A DNA stretch of 57,409 bases from Hydrogenobacter hydrogenophilus (GCF_900215655.1 NZ_OBEN01000010.1:1-57409), one strand, 5' to 3'. Counted from the stretch's first letter, positions 1 through 8,314 are shown. Program-made: numbers and translations. The notes: generated from the sequence alone by a model not told the origin.

Positions 1-95
1 TGGTGCTTTGGGGGATTTACTTATTTTTTGAGCTTTTGAGGGCTGTTTTTAGAAATCAAGTTTTGTCAATGCTCTGGGATTTTTCAAACAGCCTC
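1..95. repeat. 95-base terminal inverted repeat, left copy
   Basis: Bases 1-95 are identical to the reverse complement of 57315-57409, and the two copies diverge immediately inside. The repeat contains an imperfect dyad: CTTTTGAGGGCTGTTT near base 34 answers AAACAGCCTCAAAAG ending at base 100. It codes for nothing visible. It could be a solo end or MITE of an insertion sequence present in several copies, or simply the repeat at which the assembly broke. The perfect identity and the placement exactly at both window ends favour a multi-copy repeat acting as an assembly boundary. Confidence 0.85.
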
Positions 96-103
96 AAAAG
101 AAC

Positions 104-132
104 TTGACTTTACTTAGCCTTTGCTTTATATT
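104..132 (+). promoter_or_regulatory. sigma-A type promoter next to the left repeat
   Basis: TTGACT at 104-109 and TATATT at 127-132 are separated by 17 bases. The promoter lies directly inside the left repeat and faces the membrane-protein gene starting at 167. Confidence 0.6.
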
Positions 133-166
133 TTAATAATTAAAATAAACATAAGGGGGGTTGGCT

Positions 167-751
167 ATGACACAGCAGAACGGCTTAGCCACAGAAAAAG
201 TAAATATATCCACTCAAAAACTGCTTGGTGGTATAGGATCTCTTCTTATGTTGCTAAGCTTCATACCAGTAATAGGAATTCTTCTTGGCATATTGGGAAT
301 AGTTTTTTGGCTTGTTAGTATGTATCAAATTAGTAGCAAAATCAAAAAACCAGAAATTTTCAGTAAAGCTATAATAGGTTTCATTTTAGCGTTGTTGGGT
401 TGGATTATAGCGCTTATGTTTGGTTTAATGAGTTTTGTAAGCTTTTTTGCCTCCTCAGGATTTACGAGAGATGAGGGACAGGTAGGTTTAGGTATAGGTA
501 TAGGTATATTTATTGCGCTGTTGGTAGACTATATAATTTCTATAGTAGCTGCCTATTTTTATAAAGAAGCCTACAAAATTCTTGCAGTAACCATAAACCA
601 CAACCTCTTTAGGACAGCTGGCCTTCTCATGTATATAGGTGCGATTACCGTAATTCTGTTTGGCATAGGTATAATTTTATGGATTGTAGGTTGGATAATA
701 CTTGTAATAGCATTCTTTACAGCACCAGACGAGGTAGAAATTAGAGCATAA
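167..751 (+). CDS. DUF996-like polytopic membrane protein
   Basis: A protein of 194 aa with about five hydrophobic segments rich in Gly, Ile and Leu, and short polar loops. The layout, with GILGIVFWLVSM and later a GIGIGIF stretch, resembles the DUF996 family of integral membrane proteins known from archaea and thermophilic bacteria; the function is unknown. The ATG at 167 is preferred over an in-frame TTG at 161 because AAGGGGGG ends six bases before it. A promoter is visible at 104-132. The gene stands alone, followed by CRISPR leader 1. The family assignment is from memory of the pattern, not from a search. Confidence 0.6.
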   Translation: MTQQNGLATEKVNISTQKLLGGIGSLLMLLSFIPVIGILLGILGIVFWLVSMYQISSKIKKPEIFSKAIIGFILALLGWIIALMFGLMSFVSFFASSGFTRDEGQVGLGIGIGIFIALLVDYIISIVAAYFYKEAYKILAVTINHNLFRTAGLLMYIGAITVILFGIGIILWIVGWIILVIAFFTAPDEVEIRA

Positions 752-810
752 GAAAAAGCCTAACGCTTGATTTTTTCCTGTCAAGTGTGGTAAGTTATTT
801 AACAAGTTTA

Positions 811-1095
811 AACTGAGGGTCAGAAAACTGACCCTTGTTATCTTGGCAGTTGAATAGGGTTTGTGTTTGTAAGATTATAAGGGTGGTATGGCTTTAATGT
901 CTTCATCAAAACATTTTGGCATTTTGATGTTTTGATGAAACACTTTTGGAACAGTTGAGTTTCAATAGTTGGAAATGGCACTTTTTAGCCCATTTTTGGG
1001 AACTGAAAATTTCCGAAAATTAACTTCATTTGAAGAGGGTATCCCTTTGACAAAAGGCTTGAAAGAGAATAAGATCAAACATGTAAGGATTTGGG
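811..1095 (+). promoter_or_regulatory. CRISPR leader 1 (duplicate of leader 2)
   Basis: About 240 bases from 811 to about 1055 match 48816-49055 with scattered substitutions and small indels. In order the leader holds a perfect hairpin (GGGTCAG, loop AAAA, CTGACCC; 817-834), a boxA-like block (832-859) and a large dyad with 12-base arms (903-914 and 927-938). A-rich sequence of no match then leads to the first repeat. Only a weak promoter is seen (TTGATT 767-772, TAAGTT 791-796, 18-base spacing), poorer than that of leader 2. Confidence 0.85.
817..859 (+). promoter_or_regulatory. Hairpin plus boxA-like antitermination element, leader 1
   Basis: The block 832-859 contains TTGTTATCTTGGCAG then TTGAATAGGG. 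It differs from the 16S rRNA leader block at 57142-57169 (minus strand) at only four of 28 positions, all transitions. A seven-base-pair hairpin lies directly upstream, as in rRNA leaders where boxB precedes boxA. The core CTTGGCA agrees with the boxA used, as I recall it, in Aquifex NusB/NusE work. Function as a NusB/NusE site is inferred. Confidence 0.6.
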
Positions 1096-1325
1096 GTTTT
1101 TAGCCCACCGTGTGGGATTGAGACAAAATATGTAGGCTTTTCTGCGGGGATTAGTTTTAGGTTTTTAGCCCACCGTGTGGGATTGAGACAAAATATGTAG
1201 GCTTTTCTGCGGGGATTAGTTTTAGGTTTTTAGCCCACCGTGTGGGATTGCGACTTCCTTACCTTAGCTAAGAATTTGTGCACATCTGTTGGTTTAGTTC
1301 CTAATGTACCGTGTGGAATCAAGAG
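1096..1325 (+). CRISPR. CRISPR array 1, short and degenerate
   Basis: Three 29-nt type A repeats (GTTTTTAGCCCACC... ending GATTGAGAC) lie at 1096-1124, 1161-1189 and 1226-1254; the third has one change near its end. Each can form CCCAC-CGT-GTGGG. The two 36-nt spacers (1125-1160, 1190-1225) are identical, so a repeat-spacer unit has been tandemly duplicated. After a 42-nt third spacer, a type B repeat like those of array 2, with four changes, closes the array at 1297-1325. The next gene begins 16 bases later. The array looks inactive or slowly decaying, but its leader elements are intact. Confidence 0.9.
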
Positions 1326-1341
1326 ATGTTAAGATTATGAG

Positions 1342-2073
1342 ATGAGCGAAATTTGGCTAAACTCCCTACTCCTACTTGTAGGCACATCTGTAGGAAGCTT
1401 GGTAGCTGTGTTTTTTAAAAAAATCTCCGTAAGCGTAAACCTGAATCTGTCCTTTGCAGGTGGAGTAATGATGGTGGCGAGTTTTACGAGCCTCATACTA
1501 CCTGCTCTACAAAGAGGAGGTTTTTTACAAACTTCCTTAGGTATAATCATGGGGTTTGCCCTTATAGGACTTATAGAGTATCTCTTCCCTCACGAACATG
1601 TGATAAAGGGTGAGGAAGGCATTATAAAGACCGAAAAACTTAAAAAACTCTTCCTCATAGTTGCAGGTGTGATTATTCACAACATACCAGAAGGTTTTGC
1701 TGTAGGTGTATCTTCCGCTTATTCTTTGGAGAAAGGTACCGCAACCGCAATAGCTATAGCCATTCAGGACGTACCAGAAGGTCTAATAGTTAGTCTCGCT
1801 CTAATAGTTGCCAACAAAGGGATTGTAGTTCCTGTGTTAGCAGGGATAATAAGCGGAATTGCTGAATCCCTGTTTTGCCTTCTTGGTTTTTATACTTTTG
1901 AGTCTTTTAGTGCGCTTCTTCCTGTAGGTTTGGGACTAGGTGGTGGAGCTATGATATACATAACGGTAAAAGAGGTCTTTCCAGAAGTTTATTCCCAAGG
2001 TTCCCACGTTGTATCCACATTAGGCTTTTTAGTAGGCTTTCTCTTGATGCTCTTGCTTGACACTACACTGTAA
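1342..2073 (+). CDS. zupT: ZIP-family metal transporter
   Basis: A 243-aa inner-membrane permease for divalent metals, most likely zinc or iron uptake. About eight hydrophobic segments are seen, with a His/Glu-bearing loop (PHEH near residue 83) between segments 3 and 4. The metal-site motifs are HNIPEG at 113-118 in TM4 and QDVPEG at 142-147 in TM5, the hallmarks of ZIP/ZupT proteins. Length matches the bacterial ZupT class. The ATG sits 16 bases beyond the last CRISPR repeat, so any promoter must lie in or beside that degenerate repeat; a TAAGAT box six bases before the ATG suggests little or no leader. pgpA follows after 22 bases. Confidence 0.85.
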   Translation: MSEIWLNSLLLLVGTSVGSLVAVFFKKISVSVNLNLSFAGGVMMVASFTSLILPALQRGGFLQTSLGIIMGFALIGLIEYLFPHEHVIKGEEGIIKTEKLKKLFLIVAGVIIHNIPEGFAVGVSSAYSLEKGTATAIAIAIQDVPEGLIVSLALIVANKGIVVPVLAGIISGIAESLFCLLGFYTFESFSALLPVGLGLGGGAMIYITVKEVFPEVYSQGSHVVSTLGFLVGFLLMLLLDTTL

Positions 2074-2095
2074 AAGTATCTAAAATTTTTCAGGC

Positions 2096-2527
2096 ATGTG
2101 GCAAGAGTTAATAGCTACAGGATTCTATTTAGGAAGGTTTAGGTACGCTCCGGGAAGTCTTGGGACTCTCCTTGGTGTACCTCTGGTGTATGTGTTTGCT
2201 GTCAAATGGTGGCTTGTGCTTTTTGTAGCTTTGCTACTTTACCTGCTTGGTGTGTGGGCATCTGGCTATGTTATAGAAATGCGAAAAGAAAAAGACCCCG
2301 AGGATGTAGTTATAGATGAAGTGTTGGGATACCTTTTGTCTTACACCTTTGTAGAACCTACTTTCAAAACCTTGCTGGTGGGTTTTTTAACTTTTCGCCT
2401 TCTTGACATACTAAAGCCATATCCTATAAAGCTTTTTGAAAACTTACCTAATGGACACGGCGTGATGGCTGATGATGCGGTAGCAGGTATGATAAATGCC
2501 TTTGTGCTATTTTCCCTCTTTCATTAA
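2096..2527 (+). CDS. pgpA: Phosphatidylglycerophosphatase A
   Basis: A 143-aa membrane enzyme that dephosphorylates phosphatidylglycerol phosphate to phosphatidylglycerol. Near the N-terminus GRFRYAPGSLGTL matches the family signature, and DPEDVVIDEVLGY and GVMADDAVAGM supply the conserved acidic residues. Three or four hydrophobic helices alternate with these motifs. It follows the ZIP transporter closely and is likely co-transcribed with it. Its 3' end overlaps the convergent YihY-like gene by about 20 bases. Confidence 0.9.
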   Translation: MWQELIATGFYLGRFRYAPGSLGTLLGVPLVYVFAVKWWLVLFVALLLYLLGVWASGYVIEMRKEKDPEDVVIDEVLGYLLSYTFVEPTFKTLLVGFLTFRLLDILKPYPIKLFENLPNGHGVMADDAVAGMINAFVLFSLFH

Positions 2528-3289
2528 CTTTATAAACTTTGCCCCTGCGAGGATCAGAGTAAAAGACAGATTTATCCATATGAAGAACAGAAGTACAGAA
2601 CCCATAAAACCGTATAAAGGATTTAGCTTGACAAACTTTACCACAAAGGTAGAGAAAATTTTATTAAGAATCAAAAGACAAGTAGACGTAAAAAAAGCAC
2701 CGGGATACACACCCCTAAAAGTGTACTTTTTAGGTAGAAATAGAGCGTATATTATTACAGTTAAGCTGAATATAGCAAAAAAGTTTATTAGGTAGAAAAG
2801 GTAAACTGTATAGTTTCCCAGGTAAGCCTTAAGTAAAGAGCTTACAAGGAAAAACAAGGAAATTACTAAAGTGTAGGCAATTACTATCAAAGGTGTTTTT
2901 ATCCAAAAAGCCCATTCTTTTTCTGACTGTGCCTCTGATAGCGTATAAAGAAAGGCTTTGTAAAGGTCCTTTGAAAAGCTTACGGAAAAAAAATAAGCTA
3001 AGATAAGGGAGAACACAGAGCCAGATGTTCTGTGATGATAAAACTTCATTATTTCAATAATTACTTTCTCTGTTTGCTCCGGAAAGAACAAGACTGCATA
3101 GTTTATCAGCTTATTAAAGTCAAAGAAGGGCAAAAAGGAGGCAAAGAAGCTGGAAAATAAGAGCAAGGAACCTAAAACCATGGTAAAACTATAAGTAAGA
3201 GCAGACGCGTGATAAGCGTAATCCTCTGTAATAGACGTGTAAAAGGTGTAAAAAACATACTTGGCACTTTTAAATATCCTTGACTTCAT
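2507..3289 (-). CDS. YihY/BrkB-family membrane protein
   Basis: About 260 aa with six hydrophobic segments in the arrangement of the YihY/UPF0761 (BrkB) family: an N-terminal YHASALTYSFTMVLGSLLL, a middle SVFSLILAYFFSVSF, and a C-terminal GFMGSVLLFFIWINL. The true role of the family is not settled; the RNase BN name is historical. A longer reading frame opens at 3385, but the family normally begins shortly before the first helix, so the ATG at 3289 is chosen. It then overlaps the end of the upstream kamA-like gene by 20 bases, suggesting translational coupling. Confidence 0.8.
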   Translation of the reverse strand: MKSRIFKSAKYVFYTFYTSITEDYAYHASALTYSFTMVLGSLLLFSSFFASFLPFFDFNKLINYAVLFFPEQTEKVIIEIMKFYHHRTSGSVFSLILAYFFSVSFSKDLYKAFLYTLSEAQSEKEWAFWIKTPLIVIAYTLVISLFFLVSSLLKAYLGNYTVYLFYLINFFAIFSLTVIIYALFLPKKYTFRGVYPGAFFTSTCLLILNKIFSTFVVKFVKLNPLYGFMGSVLLFFIWINLSFTLILAGAKFIKLMKEGK

Positions 3290-4373
3290 ATTCAACTGTG
3301 CCCCCAAAAGGACTTCTAAAGACAAACCTATCACCCTCCCTTTCAAGCACATACTGAGGGGTAATGGGTACTTTACCTCTTCCACCAGGAAGGTCTACTG
3401 CATAAGTAGGTATCCCCATACCTGAAATCCTCCCCCTGAGATATTCCATGATCTCAATTCCCTTATCAATACTTGTCCTAAAATGGATGGCACCTTTTAC
3501 AGGATCACAGTGAAATAGGTACTGAGGTTTAACCTTTATTCTCAGCAATCCTCTGAAAAGCTCTAACATGGTTTGTGGGTCATCATTTACCCCTTTTAGT
3601 AAAACAGTTTGATTATTCACCGGTATACCTCTACGCAAAAGCCTTTCTATAGCTTCTTGGGACTCTGGTGTTATCTCCTTAGGATGATTGAAGTGTGTGT
3701 TTATCCATATAGGTGAGTATTTTTCCAAGAGATCAAGGAGCTTGTCGTCAAAAAAACGTTGGGGGGCTAAAACTGGAAGTCTTGTCCCAAAGCGTACAAT
3801 TTCAACATGTTTTATTTTCCTAAGCTCAGAGAGTATGTAGTCAAGCTTTTTATAGCTCAAAGATAGAGGTTCTCCTCCAGAGATGAGCACATCTCTTACC
3901 TCTTCGTGTTTTTTTATGTAATCTATCATGTTTTTAAGCTCTTCTATAGTGCGAGATCGCTCACCTTGTGAGAATATTCGCTTTCTCATACAATGCCTAC
4001 AATAAACTGCACAAAAAGTAGTGACATTCATAAGGACGCGATCGGGATACCTGTGAGTGAGTCCTACAATAGAACCCTCTTCTTTGAAAGGGTCAGGTTC
4101 ACCCATACTTTGGATCTTTGGGTCCATCTCTATAGCCCGAGGTATGCACTGCAATCTTATAGGATCCTGCGGGTCATCCGGGTCTATGAGAGAAAAGTAG
4201 TAGGGTGTTATAGCAAGGGGATAGATCCCCTTTGTACTTTCTATACCTTGAATTTCCTCAGGAAGTAGCTTTATGTATCTTTCTATGGTCTGCCTTGTTT
4301 TGATACGGTTCTTTACCTGCCAGTTGTAATCTCTCCACAACTCCTCGGGTACTTCTTGGAAAAACCTTCTCAT
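3270..4373 (-). CDS. kamA: Lysine 2,3-aminomutase family radical SAM enzyme
   Basis: A 367-aa radical-SAM, PLP-dependent aminomutase converting an alpha- to a beta-amino acid. The SAM iron-sulfur motif CAVYCRHC lies at 121-128, followed by GGEPLS. The N-terminal DYNWQVKNRIKT is typical of KamA/EpmB proteins. The length sits between EpmB (about 340) and clostridial KamA (about 415), so the substrate may be free lysine or elongation factor P. The ATG at 4373 is preferred to one at 4382: TATAAT occupies 4381-4386, leaving seven bases to 4373, which fits a leaderless transcript, whereas the upstream ATG overlaps the -10 box itself. Confidence 0.85.
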   Translation of the reverse strand: MRRFFQEVPEELWRDYNWQVKNRIKTRQTIERYIKLLPEEIQGIESTKGIYPLAITPYYFSLIDPDDPQDPIRLQCIPRAIEMDPKIQSMGEPDPFKEEGSIVGLTHRYPDRVLMNVTTFCAVYCRHCMRKRIFSQGERSRTIEELKNMIDYIKKHEEVRDVLISGGEPLSLSYKKLDYILSELRKIKHVEIVRFGTRLPVLAPQRFFDDKLLDLLEKYSPIWINTHFNHPKEITPESQEAIERLLRRGIPVNNQTVLLKGVNDDPQTMLELFRGLLRIKVKPQYLFHCDPVKGAIHFRTSIDKGIEIMEYLRGRISGMGIPTYAVDLPGGRGKVPITPQYVLEREGDRFVFRSPFGGTVEYEVKDI

Positions 4374-4413
4374 GAGAGACATTATAGCTTTAAGTTAATT
4401 TATAATTATCCAT

Positions 4414-5616
4414 ATGGACCTTGTGAAAAAACACATAATCAAAAACAACACTAAGCTACTCCTGATTGTCCTTGATGGGTTGGGTGGTCTTCCCGTAGAA
4501 AACGGAAAAACGGAGCTTGAAATGGCCAAAACGCCAAACCTTGACAGGCTTGCAAAAGAATCCGCCTTGGGTATGCACATACCAGTAGATTACGGTATAA
4601 CACCTGGAAGTGGACCAGGGCACTTGGGAATATTCGGATACAATCCTGTTGAGTATCAGATAGGTAGAGGTATATTGGAAGCTTTGGGTCTTGGACTTGA
4701 GCTTAAAGACACAGATATAGCGGTAAGAGGCAATTACGCAACTGTTGAAGAGTTCAACGGAAAGCTCATAGTAAAGGACAGAAGAGCAGGAAGGATATCC
4801 TCAGAAGAGAACAAAAGGATCACCCAGAAGCTTGCAAGCGCAGTAAAAAATATAGGAGATGTGCAGGTAATACTTTCACCCGGTATGGAACACAGATTTG
4901 CCATGATCCTAAGATTTCCAACACCACTGCCAGAAGGGAGTGATAGACTTCCAGACACAGACCCACAGAAAGAAGGTTATGAACCCATCATTCCCCAAGG
5001 TGATGGAGTAGCCATGGTGGTAAGGGAGTTTTTAAAAAGGGCTCAGGAAGTGCTAAAAGATGAACCAAAAGCCAACTATGTACTTCTTAGAGGATTCTCC
5101 CAAAAACCTAAGATAGAAAGTTTTGAGGAGAAGTTTGGCTTGAGAGCCTGTGCCATTGCTGTTTATCCCATGTACCGAGGACTGGCAAGTTTAGTAGGTA
5201 TGGAAGTTTTTAAAGCGGAAAGCTTGCAAGAACAAATTAAGCTCCTCAAAGACCTGTGGGAAAATTACGATTACTTCTTTTTCCACATTAAAAAGACAGA
5301 TTCTTACGGAGAGGATGGCAACTGGAGAGGAAAAATCCAAGTGATAGAAGAGTTTGATGGTCTTATACCTGAGTTTCTAAGCCTAAAACCTCAAGTTTTG
5401 GTTATAACAGGGGACCACTCCACACCTTCTGTGTTAAAAGGACACTCTTGGCATCCAGTACCTGTGCTACTACACTCACCGTATGTTTTAGGTAGAACTT
5501 CTGAACGGTTTACCGAAAGGGAATGTCTAAAAGGGGAACTGGGTATATTCCCCGCTTTCAAACTCATGAACCTAATGTTAGCACACTCTCTGAGACTTTC
5601 TAAGTTTGGAGCGTAA
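4414..5616 (+). CDS. apgM: Cofactor-independent phosphoglycerate mutase, archaeal type
   Basis: A 400-aa alkaline-phosphatase-fold mutase interconverting 3- and 2-phosphoglycerate. VLDGLGG (19-25) supplies metal ligands; PGSGPGHLGIFGYNP (from 64) carries the catalytic serine region; TGDHSTPS and GHSWHPVP near the C-terminus complete the metal site. Length fits the ApgM class rather than the 510-aa GpmI class. TATAAT at 4401-4406 lies only seven bases before the ATG, so the mRNA should be leaderless; kamA diverges just upstream from its own -10 box. trpE follows after five bases. Confidence 0.93.
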   Translation: MDLVKKHIIKNNTKLLLIVLDGLGGLPVENGKTELEMAKTPNLDRLAKESALGMHIPVDYGITPGSGPGHLGIFGYNPVEYQIGRGILEALGLGLELKDTDIAVRGNYATVEEFNGKLIVKDRRAGRISSEENKRITQKLASAVKNIGDVQVILSPGMEHRFAMILRFPTPLPEGSDRLPDTDPQKEGYEPIIPQGDGVAMVVREFLKRAQEVLKDEPKANYVLLRGFSQKPKIESFEEKFGLRACAIAVYPMYRGLASLVGMEVFKAESLQEQIKLLKDLWENYDYFFFHIKKTDSYGEDGNWRGKIQVIEEFDGLIPEFLSLKPQVLVITGDHSTPSVLKGHSWHPVPVLLHSPYVLGRTSERFTERECLKGELGIFPAFKLMNLMLAHSLRLSKFGA

Positions 5617-5621
5617 AGTTT

Positions 5622-7100
5622 ATGCTGAGCCTTAACCTGAACCAAGTGAAAGAGCTTTCCAAAAACTACAGTGTGATACCCTTATTTGCAGAAGTGCTTG
5701 CAGATACAGAAACACCTCTTTCTTTGTTTCTGAAACTAAAGAAAGAAGGTCATTACAACATACTCTTAGAAAGCGCAGAAGGTGGCAGCAAGTGGGGAAG
5801 GTACTCTTTTGTCATAAGGTCTTCCTCATTCATTTTTAAGTACAAGAAGGGATACGGGGAGGTATTCAAAAGAGGTAAGGTTTGGTGTTTTGAGAGCAAA
5901 GATCCGTTAGAAGTCTTAAAGTCCCTAATGAGAGATCTGGTTCCTTACAAAGATGAAAGACTGCCAAGGTTTTGGGGTGGGTTTGTGGGATACATAGGTT
6001 ATGATGTGGTAAAGTGCTATGAGCCAGTAAAAGATGAAAAACCAGACCCTATAGGAACATACGACATATTCATGGTTCTTACAGACTTAGTGGTCATACA
6101 CGATAACCTGACAGGCAAGATAAAAATACTGTCTCCCATCTTTGTGGATGTGGATGTTGAGGAAAGCTACAAAAGAGCAAAAGTTAGCATAGAAACTGCT
6201 ATAGAAGACATATTTACAAAAAGTATATTTCCCGTAAATTACGAGGAAAAAGAGCCCCATCTTTCTGAGTGGCACGCCAACATGAGAAAAGAGGAATTTG
6301 AAAGTCTAGTTATAAAAGCCAAAGAATACATAGCCAGAGGTGATATCATTCAGGTGGTACCTTCCCTAAGGTTCAGTAAAAACTTTAAAGGCAGGCCAGA
6401 GGATCTTTATAGGATACTTAGATTTTTAAATCCTTCTCCTTACATGTACTATCTGGAACTGGGGCATGTTAAGGTTATAGGTTCTTCACCTGAGGTCCTT
6501 GTGAGATTAGAAGATGGTAAGGTAGAAACAAGACCCATAGCAGGTACAAGAAGAAGAGGGCTTACAGAGGAGGAGGACAAAGCTTTAGAAGAAGAGCTTT
6601 TAAGAGATGAAAAAGAGCGCGCAGAACACTTGATGCTTGTAGACCTTGCAAGAAACGACATAGGAAAAGTATCAAAACAGGGTAGTGTTAGAGTGAAAGA
6701 ATTTATGACCATAGAAAGATACTCTCATGTTATGCACATAGTAAGCCATGTGGTGGGTGATATACAAGAGGGTTTGTCTGCTGTAGATGTGATAAAGGCT
6801 ACTTTTCCTGCGGGGACAGTATCTGGCGCTCCCAAAGTTAGAGCTATGCAGATCATAGAAGAGCTTGAACCAGAAAGAAGAGGTATATACGCAGGGTGTG
6901 TAGGTTATATCTCTTTTCAAGGCAATACTGATATGGCAATAGCAATAAGAACTGCAGTAATTAGAGGAGATGAGGTATTCCTTCAGGCGGGAGCTGGTAT
7001 AGTAGCAGATTCAGACCCTGAAAAGGAATGGTGGGAGATCGTCAGCAAAGCTAAAGCTTTAATGAAAGCAGTTAGTATGGCAGAAACTCAAAGAACATAA
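5622..7100 (+). CDS. trpE: Anthranilate synthase component I
   Basis: A 492-aa chorismate-binding enzyme making anthranilate with ammonia from TrpG (encoded at 22724-23314). The LLES motif at 48-51 is the tryptophan feedback-binding element, so end-product inhibition is expected. The chorismate core has PIAGTRRRG, EKERAEHLMLVDLARNDIG and SGAPKVRAMQIIEELEP. It is probably co-transcribed with apgM, five bases upstream; the pairing of glycolysis and tryptophan genes looks accidental. The 3' end overlaps a convergent gene by 13 bases. TrpE is distinguished from PabB (28305-29339) by its length and the LLES element. Confidence 0.95.
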   Translation: MLSLNLNQVKELSKNYSVIPLFAEVLADTETPLSLFLKLKKEGHYNILLESAEGGSKWGRYSFVIRSSSFIFKYKKGYGEVFKRGKVWCFESKDPLEVLKSLMRDLVPYKDERLPRFWGGFVGYIGYDVVKCYEPVKDEKPDPIGTYDIFMVLTDLVVIHDNLTGKIKILSPIFVDVDVEESYKRAKVSIETAIEDIFTKSIFPVNYEEKEPHLSEWHANMRKEEFESLVIKAKEYIARGDIIQVVPSLRFSKNFKGRPEDLYRILRFLNPSPYMYYLELGHVKVIGSSPEVLVRLEDGKVETRPIAGTRRRGLTEEEDKALEEELLRDEKERAEHLMLVDLARNDIGKVSKQGSVRVKEFMTIERYSHVMHIVSHVVGDIQEGLSAVDVIKATFPAGTVSGAPKVRAMQIIEELEPERRGIYAGCVGYISFQGNTDMAIAIRTAVIRGDEVFLQAGAGIVADSDPEKEWWEIVSKAKALMKAVSMAETQRT

Positions 7101-7633
7101 AGAGAAAGAGGCTTTATGTTATAAAGCTTAAGAACCTCGTGTTTTATCATAAGTTTGAATATCTCCTCGTTCTTTCGCCACGGGGAGTATTTTCTAATAA
7201 TCTTTGTCTTTTCTTCCTCTGATAGGTTCTCCCAGAGCCTTTTTACCAACAGGTTTTCCAAATGTTTAAGTTTTTCCTCTGCTTCTCTTTCATTTTGTGG
7301 CTCTTGGGGAATATCTTCTTTTTTTATGTAAAGTTTTATCTTTTCCAAATTTTCCATATAGCGCCTTTTCCAATCTATCTTTACTTCTCTTCCTTTTCTA
7401 AGAGCAAGCTGATGATTAAGCTGATTTATCTTTCCAAAGGAAAAAAATAAGGGTGTTTTGTGTCTCTTTTCTGGTGGCAAGCTTAGATAAAATTCCTTTA
7501 TGCCTTCTTTGACAACCTCCAAAGGATATCCTGCCTCTTCTAAAAAAGACAAGAACCATATTTCTCTTGGGGAAAGATAAAAAACTTCCTTGAGAGAAAG
7601 AATAGTGTCCCTGAGCATTTTGTAATAGCTCAT
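7088..7633 (-). CDS. Protein of unknown function in the dksA-adh-kinase operon
   Basis: A 181-aa, charged, largely helical protein rich in Lys and Glu, with no membrane segment or signal peptide. The N-terminal part contains SPREIWFLSFLEEAGYPLE, and a KLKHLENLLVKRLWENLSEE stretch could form a coiled coil. No family is recognised. It is the last gene of a minus-strand run and starts three bases after the polysaccharide deacetylase stop. An alternative start is the Met at residue 6. Its terminus overlaps trpE by 13 bases. Confidence 0.6.
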   Translation of the reverse strand: MSYYKMLRDTILSLKEVFYLSPREIWFLSFLEEAGYPLEVVKEGIKEFYLSLPPEKRHKTPLFFSFGKINQLNHQLALRKGREVKIDWKRRYMENLEKIKLYIKKEDIPQEPQNEREAEEKLKHLENLLVKRLWENLSEEEKTKIIRKYSPWRKNEEIFKLMIKHEVLKLYNIKPLSLYVL

Positions 7634-7636
7634 GGT

Positions 7637-8314
7637 TTACGCAAGAACCTTAAAGATAAACTTAAGGAGAAAGTCATTTCCAAACACAGTGATTCTTCTT
7701 ATCTCAAAGAGATTAGGGCTCTTTGAAAAAGAACCGTGTTTTGTGGTAAATGCCATAAGATACCCTGCCTTTGCCACCATATCCCTAACCTTTTGGTTGT
7801 AGTCTCCATAAGGATAGCAGAAGGTTTTTATTTCTATACCCAGCTTGTCCTCAAGGAGTTTTTTTGAGTCTTCAATTTCTCTCTTTGCAGACTCTTCGGG
7901 TATCTTAGAAAGATAAGGATGTGTAAGGCTGTGAGACCCTATTTCTATACCTGCACTTACGAGCTCTTTAAGATGTTGCCAGTCCATTATAGTTTTTTTT
8001 ACCTTTAACCTTTCGTAGTCCCACTTGTTGAACTTTCCTACAAGACCTGCGGGTACAAAGACCAGCGCGGGCACTCCCTCTTCCATCAAAAAGGGAAAGG
8101 CATTTTCCCAAAAGTCCAGGTATGCGTCGTCAAAGGTAAGAAGAACTGCCCTATCCTTTGGACTTTTTAGAAGGTCCTGACTTCTTAAAAACTTATATCC
8201 TAATAGCTTAAGTGCTTTTATCTGTTTTTTGAGGTTCCAAGGTTTGACGTAGAGTGTTTTGAGCTTTGCAGATGATGGCGGTTTTCCTATGTTGTGATAG
8301 GTAAGTACCTTCAT
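7637..8314 (-). CDS. Polysaccharide deacetylase (NodB domain)
   Basis: A 225-aa carbohydrate esterase family 4 protein. The NodB motifs are TFDDAY at 60-65 (catalytic base and metal Asp), HSLTH at 128-132 (metal histidines) and the later CYPYGDYN. There is no signal peptide or anchor, so it would act in the cytoplasm or on lipid-linked substrates at the inner face, unless exported otherwise. The start overlaps the kinase stop by four bases (ATGA), indicating coupled translation. Substrate unknown; an N-acetylhexosamine in a surface glycan is the usual kind. Confidence 0.88.
   Translation of the reverse strand: MKVLTYHNIGKPPSSAKLKTLYVKPWNLKKQIKALKLLGYKFLRSQDLLKSPKDRAVLLTFDDAYLDFWENAFPFLMEEGVPALVFVPAGLVGKFNKWDYERLKVKKTIMDWQHLKELVSAGIEIGSHSLTHPYLSKIPEESAKREIEDSKKLLEDKLGIEIKTFCYPYGDYNQKVRDMVAKAGYLMAFTTKHGSFSKSPNLFEIRRITVFGNDFLLKFIFKVLA

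Noticed and set aside
817-834. Leader hairpin GGGTCAG/CTGACCC as a rho-independent terminator
   Set aside because: No U-tract follows; the sequence after it is the conserved boxA-like block, and the same arrangement precedes the rRNA genes.
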